A stretch of 64,000 bases of DNA from Triops longicaudatus (Eukaryota > Arthropoda > Branchiopoda > Notostraca > Triopsidae), in assembly GCA_022885665.1 (NCBI GenBank), contig JAGQDJ010000633.1, positions 1,302,001 to 1,366,000 of the forward strand, written 5' to 3'. Below the pieces are notes generated by a model. That model was not told the DNA's origin. It saw only the letters and a list, made by a program, of their open reading frames with translations, and did no database searches. Shown in pieces: positions 56,942-64,000 of this stretch. Each line of letters opens with the position of its first letter. Within the stretch, counting starts at the first letter, position 1. Both the position numbers and the translations under genes were made by a program.

Positions 56942-58263
56942 TCCTTAGTTGGTGGATAAACAACACAATAAACACTCTTCCCTCATAATGAAGGGCTCAA
57001 CTTTTACAAAGAAGTAGTCAAGACTCATGTCAGACGGTAACACAGAGGTCGGAAATCTTGCACTGTTCCAACACAGCTACATTCATTCCGTGGGTCGCAC
57101 ACGTAAGCATATTGTGGGTGATTACTCCACAGCTACACCACTGGAGTAAGGAGCCGAGCTAGCGCCGGTAATTAAGTTGGCATTTTTGTTACTCGTAACT
57201 GCTCAAAAGCTATCGGGCACTATCACACATCCACACCTCAGTGGCACAAAAGCCGATTTACCGTCACGTTACTTCTAGAACGGTCTTCCCAAAGACAAAC
57301 TTGTGATCACACTGAAACTCGGTTTTGGGGGGAAAGGATCCTAATCCGTACGATGCGCGGTCGCATGACGCACCCAGACGTGTGCTGTTGCTGTACCCTT
57401 ATGTACCACATTTCCTTCCAACGAAGGCTTCAAACGACCCAAACTGCCTTTGATGTACCGGCTTAGGAGGTATGTTTCAAATACCACGCAACCTAAAACT
57501 ATTCTAGCTTTCTGTGATATTCACCAAACAACTATTTTCGAAAGAAAATTGTGTGAGCCTTACAAGGCTTCCAAGTGTAAGATATTCATGAACGAGTAAC
57601 AGGGTATATTTATTGGTGCAAAGTCGGGGAATACATTCGGTTAGGTGACATATTTGAGGAACATTTAAAAATAATCGAAAAGAAAATGCACACATGTGTT
57701 TCGGCTGGAATGGGTGAGTCTTTTCGTGTGCAGAAAAGGCAACCGCGTTGTACAGTACAAGATAAGCTGCACTTTGAGAACCTTGTAGTACGGCGCGCTT
57801 GTATTGATCGAAGTTTGGAGCTCCTGTTTTCTCTCGTTGCCTAGTCGGTAGTTCCCACTGCAATGTTAGGCACCAAGGAAACACGCTAAATTTTGGCTTC
57901 AATTAATGTTATATAAGAAAACGGGCCATTTTTTTTTATCGACAGCACATGTCATCAGAGCCTGTGTCCCTGCTTTCTAAATTCCAGAGTCATAAAGCCT
58001 TATGAGATTGCTATGACGCTTTCAGGTCATAAGTCGACACAATTAGGCGACTGATTGTCTCTTTTGCAGAATCTGCTGTCTTTCAGAATTACAATAGCTG
58101 TGTTAGTTGTAGGGAGGGTTAAAGACGAAAAAGCAGTATCACAGACCAGATGCAGTCATAATAGGGAGCGTAACCAGCAAACTTCAGCCAACAGTCTCAC
58201 AATCAACTTTGCAAGAACTCTTTGTTGGCTACATATATACTCCTCGCAACTTGTCCGTTTTCT
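56942..58263. other. Intergenic region between the CUB-LDLa and R9AP-like genes
   Basis: About 1.3 kb that must hold the CUB-LDLa promoter and the R9AP-like 3' UTR. A 132-codon minus-strand open frame at 57504-57902 has no domain, start context or splice partner that I can support. Confidence 0.5.
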
Positions 58264-59917
58264 CTAACTCCAGACTGCCATGCAAACACCCAGCACGGCA
58301 GCGAATGTAACTATGGAAATCACTGCAGCCATGACTCCGCATAAACACCTTCTGTGCTGCATGGTAATGCCAGAATCCTCAACCTGCATTATACGAGTTA
58401 AATAAAAAAGCTTTAACATATGAATAAGCTCCACACGTCTTTCTTCGGACGCAACACAATTGTTGCTTCGATACTGTATTTACCATCGAGCTGATTTCTT
58501 CAGATCCCGCGACTGAATGGAATCCTCCGAAACCTGTACTTCCTTCACTGCACGTACTCAAGCGCAGTGTAAACTCTTCCTCGAGGAAGGTTTCCAGGTT
58601 TGTTGAGTTTCTTAGCTCTACCAGAACGCTATCCAGTTCTTGAATTTCCCTATAATGAGCACGAATGAGTTTCGCCGAAATGAGAACAATTCAGCTTACT
58701 TCTGCAATTGACTGGTCTCTGCCCTTTCTAACGATAATCGGTCTACAAGTGGGACATCCAAAGTCTCACAGAGTGCTCCTCGTTTATGGCCTACGTCGTA
58801 TTCATGCAGACCAGTATTGATAAAGCCAGCCGGAGCAGCATGGATGGCAAAACTTTGCTGAAGCTGCCAAGTTCTTTGCATTTCCATTCCTAATAAGATA
58901 TTATCGATCCACCGTGGCACCGTCGTGTGCAGTAAATAGGCTACATATTTTATTATCTTTATTTTAAGGGGAGAAACGTTGGACGATGTTTCCTTATCTA
59001 TAATATAAGAAGTGGTGTGTCATATGTTACCCAGAATGTAAACACAGCAGTACAGAAGACACCAGAGATGGTCTACCTCATTACGCTCCTCGTCAGAAAG
59101 TCGAGAGCTATGTAAATATGGTTAGTACACATAATGTCAATTATGAAAGCTTTTCAACTCAAAGATGTGCATTAACTCTTCTTTCTGAGACCATAATCTG
59201 GATTTGTTGTGACGGATCAATTCTTGAGCTCTTCGGCGAATTCGCTTTAACTCGCCACGTAACTGCTCACAGTCGCTGCTTCCGCCCAACGCTAGAGCCA
59301 TGTTGTGGTACGTCGAAATTTCTTTGTTCAGGTCACGAATTAGCTGAAAATAAAAGATGATGCATTGCATACTTAGAGACAACTTTGAATCGATTTTCCT
59401 TGTTCACGCTTACGTGACAAAATAGACTTTGTTTTTTGTACCCACTTTTCTCTTCACATTTCAGCCAGAAACCTTTATGATATCGTCCTATAAAGTCGTG
59501 CACAAGCTATCAGCGATGCAAATCTGTTTCATTCAAGAAAGGCTGTAAATTAAGTTTTTTGTATACTGTGGCTCGTTTCGGTCGTATATATCAGAAAAGA
59601 ACCTTGTATTGAATTTCTTCGGAAAAACTTAGGTATTTCTTGCTCATGTAATGTGTGCACGAACTCACGTCGACTTGGATTTCTGTTTTGTGATCTTCAT
59701 AATTTAAATTGGAGGAAATTACCTTAACACACTCAGTTTTTCCCGGAAACGCCGAAGCGAGGTCTGTGAGTGATTTCCTCCGCACGCTTCCGCAATACGA
59801 TAGCCAGCCTGGTGAGTAGGTAATTATCGGCTGGGTGTTCGAAGAAATGTGTCGACCATTGGAAGACCACGACTCGGTAGTCGGGCTTGATTTCTGTTTC
59901 GCTGCAGTCGGAATCAT
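58264..59917 (-). CDS. RGS9-anchor protein / R7-binding protein family member, tail-anchored
   Basis: Six exons: 59723-59917, 59177-59343, 59031-59107, 58700-58940, 58484-58649, 58264-58383, making 321 aa. The core LIRDLNKEISTYHNMALALG, then CEQLRGELKRIRRRAQEL and LSDEERNEVDHLW, aligns well with the syntaxin-like N-terminal bundle of vertebrate RGS9BP (LNK...YH...GG....LR.EL...R..AQEL, then ER.E.ERLW). VPRW and a second helix (EIQELDSVLVELRN) follow. The last exon encodes a C-terminal transmembrane anchor (VMAAVISIVTFAAVLGVCMA). Family members bind RGS7/RGS9-Gbeta5 through the DEP domain and hold it on membranes to speed G-protein deactivation. The start ATG 59917 is the first in frame, but the frame is open to an acceptor at about 59969, so an upstream exon is possible. 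The donor of exon 2 (59176 or 59191) is uncertain. Confidence 0.76.
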
Positions 59918-61635
59918 GTAAGACGCTTCCTGGTCACAACAAACGTGCACAACGTCGGCGAAAGCCTACATATGTCCGGGTATGAATCTGCAAATTGAAA
60001 GCCAAAAGACATACCCTTAGTTTAAAAAAATAAAAAAAAATAAATCTGAATAATTTCTAATGTCGCACATACATTCCTGAAAATATCACCAACAGAAATG
60101 CATAAATCCTTTCAAATGGCGTCTTTTCTTTCGTTCTCACGAGTCATTATTTAGCTTGAGTTCTTCGGGCAATTGCTTTCCAGGATAATGAGCTTAATGT
60201 GTGCATTGCCAGGAGAATTTAATTTTCTATTAAACTTGCTATCCTTAACAGTTTGATTGCTAACCGAAGTTTCATTACAACAACTTAGGCGTAAATAGCT
60301 ATTTCTATCCATTCACTGTAAACGAGTAGTTGTCAAGCTCTTTTAGCCCGCATCTCCTTCGGGACAGAGACTAAACCCTTGGACTAAATCGTCGTTGCTC
60401 CCTTGCACATATTATAATGCATAAATGGCACTAAAAGTAGGACAAATAATGGCACGAGTGTGATATCTGTTTATATCAAACTATTTACCGTGTCCTGAAT
60501 AACTATTCTGATACTAAATGCTGAAGCGTTAACAGCCATCCAGCCCACTGACAATAACTAGCCTGCAGCTCCTGTCAGATTTTGAAAACTGATGCTGAGT
60601 TTCTAGATGATTGATACAGTGTTTTTCGTTCTTAAACAGCTTTGTCAATTCTTGATTTAACACTCAGCTGTTTTTTCTTCTAATTTAAAACTTTTTAAAC
60701 ATAGTTCCATTGCAAATGAACTGCATTCGATTTTGTCCGAGTTCCACAGCTCCCTAGGCAGGGGTTCACCGCTCCCAGTTTGGCAACCACTGCTGCAGAA
60801 AATTTCAAAGACGTACGCATAATACGGCGGTCCCATGTATCCCTTCAATATAGTCATTGCACTTCTTATTTCTACCAAAAAGCTCATCCTCCATTATTTG
60901 TCTACAGGCTTTCCTTTCCGTTAGCGTATGTGTCACGTTTATCTACGAATTCAAGCACATCGATCAATACGGGTTAAAAGGAACACGCAGAGACAATAGC
61001 TACAGCTAGCTAGCTATGCCTACTTCATCGTAAAGTTCGACATTCGAACCACAGAAAGTAGCGTAATATTCTAATGTAAGAAATAGTATACGTAACTCTG
61101 GCAAAACAAACACAATCCTTTTAGGAAGGTTTACAACTTTTGTGTAAGCATGCCGAATGTTGAAACACATATGTGCTCTAATTCGCGTTTGACAATGAAG
61201 TTATGCGATGCTTGAACTTGCTTCAGTCAATTAATGGATAGTAGGTGTTGTTGTATGGCAGTCATGCTTTTTCTCTGTCGTCTCCCCAAGTGCGAATATT
61301 CTGAAAACAATCGTCCATTATTTGGTTAAACATAAAGCCTTATTACGCAAGGGTACAGAGGTACTAAAGAAAAGAAATAAATTCTGATAGTTATGCGAGA
61401 AAATCTCTGGTTTCACCAGCTATTCCTACTTTCTGTTACACCTGCCACCAAGGAGGGAAATACTGCTTTTGAAGGTACAATATCGCCCTCAAATACGCTA
61501 AGTGATAACAGGTACAGTGCACGCGGGCAAGGCCAGGCAGTGCTGGAAACAGTCCTTGTCTTTCGCTTCCTTGCCTAGTCAACCCCGGGCCTAACAGTGC
61601 CTGTCGTGCACCTGCCATTTGAGCTGCCTTAGTGT

Positions 61636-61669
<34 letters not shown>

Positions 61670-64000
61670 ACGGTACTGTATTGTACATCACCAGTTACCA
61701 GGATTTATATAAGAATAACAGTACAAATATTTCTCATTCCCAGTCACACTCATATAATAAAGACTACCAAATAATTTTAAAGCAATAAAACGTGATGTAT
61801 AGAAAGTCTGCGGGCTGAATACGTTTAGCGCCGTTTTCACCGTCAAAAAACGACTATTGCGGAATCTAATTCTTGGTTTATACAGTTGCTTGTGGAATCT
61901 TGATATTCCATAATGACATAGTTAATAATCCAAACGTGTAGCATAATTACGCAGCCTTATCTGCTGATATTGGTGATAGTTTAAAACACGCACGTGTATG
62001 GTCTTCACGTAAATACATGTCATTCCTTAGTATGGCTAATCTCCAAAATGTTCTTTGGCAATTTTTCAGGGAACCCAGCTTTCAAATTCTGCGTCGCATT
62101 ATTTCGCAACTTGAAAATGCTGTGTCACTAGCAAAATACTTCACTGACCCGTTTACATTTCAGCGGCCCTTTTTTGAGCTTTTATGTAATACAAGCGGCT
62201 TAGTTTTCATATTTTGGGTAGACAGTAGCTTTTACTAGACCGATACTATTATGCTTGGTACACTGGCTTATATAAATATCATATAGTACAAATCTTTACC
62301 TAGCGAGGAAAACAAATGAGAAATGAAAAATCGCCGTCGTATCTTTCGCTCTTCTCATTTTTCTATTTGCAAACAAGCCTTATAACAAAACATGTCTACA
62401 GTCAGAAGATTGCATGTAATAAAAAAAACTGAGGAATGCTACCAACTCACAATACAGAATCCATAAATGCCGTACCTTTCGTAAGAAATAATGGCACTTG
62501 AAATGCTGTCCGGGACGAGGCGATTTGGTTTGTAACGGGGGGTCACTACTGTTGTGGCGACAAGCGTCCTCTGAAAGATGATATGAACAGGTCGAGGCGT
62601 AATGCAAGATCATACATGGTTGCCAAGGCGCCAACTACCTTACTGTACCTAGAATTGAGATAAATTGATATTTTGTTGGTATTAGCGAAATCACCTACGG
62701 TTAGGCAATCTTAGGGCGGTATGGACATGTTCCTCGTGTACTTTAAAGGTAATAATAACAAATAACACATAAGTGACTCCTCTGAACACGACACACTGCG
62801 AAACTCGGAATGCTCGTGTATCACAAATGCCCTTTTATGTTGCGAGCAGCTGAGGAGACTGCGCAGCGTTCGCTCTAATGCCTTGTTTTAATCTCCCTGA
62901 ACCAACGAGACAACTGAGCAAAAGGAAATGAAAGATGCTAAAACCGAATTACTTCACCCTTTTCTCTTTATGACATTTTGAGAAAAAAAAAGACACTCCT
63001 GACAATTTCTTGAAAATGGACCATATCGATGTCTTCTTACCGTGTACATAAACACAAAGATGAAAGCCAAGCTATTGTCAAACTAAAAAGGGGAAAAAAT
63101 CGGAACAATTGTTGCCTAGACACAGAGGGAGCATACGTAACACAGAGACGTGGTTTCATTTCGTGCAGCTTTTTCTCTTTGATCACTTTTTCTTAAGACA
63201 AAGTGCTAATGAGGATCTCAGGGACCCTGTGCTTGTACTGCACGACGTGAAAGCACAGGCCTTTGATAAACGTGGAAGGTTTACTTTGAAAGCTTCATTT
63301 GTTACGAAGTGACTAATGAAGGTACGCAGCACCCTGTCTAAGACTCGAGACAAAATGGATTATTGAGCATCATTCGCCAGTGAATTCAATTCAGCACGGA
63401 AAGTTACTAATCAATTGTTCAATCAAAATTTACGTAACCCAAAGTAAAATCAATTTTACGGTTTGCACGCGGAAGGCTTTCCCTACCTTGACAGCACGAA
63501 GTTAGTGTCGATCGTTTTCGAATTATTACCACTTGAAAGTAAAGAACTTGGGAAAGTTTCCAAAAGGGTCTTGTTTAAGTACACAAAACTTTCAGTATAA
63601 GGTACACGCGACTTCCCGTATCTAAAAAAAAAAAAAAAAAATAAATAAAGAAGGGGTCACGGCTTCCTCCGTGGAAGATAGGATTTTTACAATGACAAGC
63701 ATTAGTGGGTGAATCAAATAGAAACTCTGAATAGGGGTACACCACATTATGGGCATAAAAAATAGTTAAAATTTCAGGTAAGAAATCACAAAACATACAT
63801 AATTGATTTCTTTTTCAATATTACCTTGGAATTTTTTTTAAAAATAAGACTTATTTAAGCTTTTCCGTACAATAAACATGTAAAAAAAATTCAGCCGTAG
63901 TTTAGAAATATAAGAAAAGCATTTTCGAAAAGAACTCAAACTGATGCGTAAGGTATTCGTAACAGCAACATTACTGTCAAAAAATTTTTTTTTCGTTTTT
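59918..64000. other. Right flank without recognised genes
   Basis: About 4 kb upstream of the R9AP-like gene. It probably includes its promoter and perhaps a 5' exon. It has a 32-nt T run at 61637-61668 and an A run at about 63626-63641, possible retroposon tails, but no coding segment with splice or domain support. Confidence 0.5.
61637..61668. repeat. Poly(T) tract, 32 nt
   Basis: An uninterrupted run of 32 T. It may be the poly(A) tail of a minus-strand retroposon, but the flanking sequence GACGGTACTG does not match the family end seen at 24108-24123, and no target duplication is visible. Confidence 0.5.

Noticed and set aside
57504..57902. 132-codon minus-strand ORF between the CUB-LDLa and R9AP-like genes.
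   Set aside because: No recognisable domain and no supporting splice sites. Length alone is not convincing in 64 kb of six-frame sequence.
1..64000. CRISPR arrays, prophage, operons or bacterial-type systems.
   Set aside because: The window is clearly spliced eukaryotic DNA; no regularly spaced repeats of CRISPR type were seen.

Overview
This window is a piece of an invertebrate, most probably arthropod, nuclear genome. Coding regions are split into many short exons by GT-AG introns of mostly 50-90 nt, the proteins are metazoan (laminin alpha, six-repeat neuralized protein, PTPN1/2-type phosphatase tail, RGS9-anchor protein), and there are remnants of Tc1/mariner/pogo-type DNA transposons and tRNA-derived or poly(A) retroposons. 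The two-L4-domain laminin alpha resembles fly wing blister. No species is claimed. All exon models below were built by hand from splice sites, reading phase and family conservation; no expression data were available.

Left end (1-8458, + strand): the 3' end of a PTPN1/PTPN2-type tyrosine phosphatase with two alternative last exons, one coding a hydrophobic tail and one a short basic tail that looks like a nuclear localisation signal. It is followed 470 bp later by a complete 16-exon NEURL4-type gene (six NHR domains, 1483 aa), with a MITE in its first intron. Tail to tail with it is a 4-exon class I protein arginine methyltransferase (8909-10200, - strand, 357 aa).

Centre (11968-49486, - strand): one laminin alpha1/2-type gene of 54 coding exons and 3275 aa, with signal peptide, LN, LE repeats, L4a with an RGD, LE, L4b, LE, coiled coil and LG1-5. 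The C-terminal two thirds is compact (introns about 50-100 nt). The 5' part has three introns of 6-9.4 kb, which hold a degraded pogo/Tigger-like transposon, tRNA-like and MITE-like pieces and a truncated retroposon. The 7-kb intron also holds an unusual candidate: an ORF with a signal peptide whose 3' end is a phase-matched splice donor. It could be the first exon of a short, LN-less laminin alpha isoform. This is the most interesting new item.

Right end: two further minus-strand genes, a 7-exon CUB-LDLa single-pass membrane protein (51029-56941, 357 aa) and a 6-exon RGS9-anchor/R7BP-like tail-anchored protein (58264-59917, 321 aa). From 59918 to 64000 no gene was recognised.

The genes do not form an operon or pathway. 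Laminin alpha and the CUB-LDLa protein act at the cell surface or matrix, R9AP anchors RGS-Gbeta5 complexes on membranes, and the other three are intracellular regulators.
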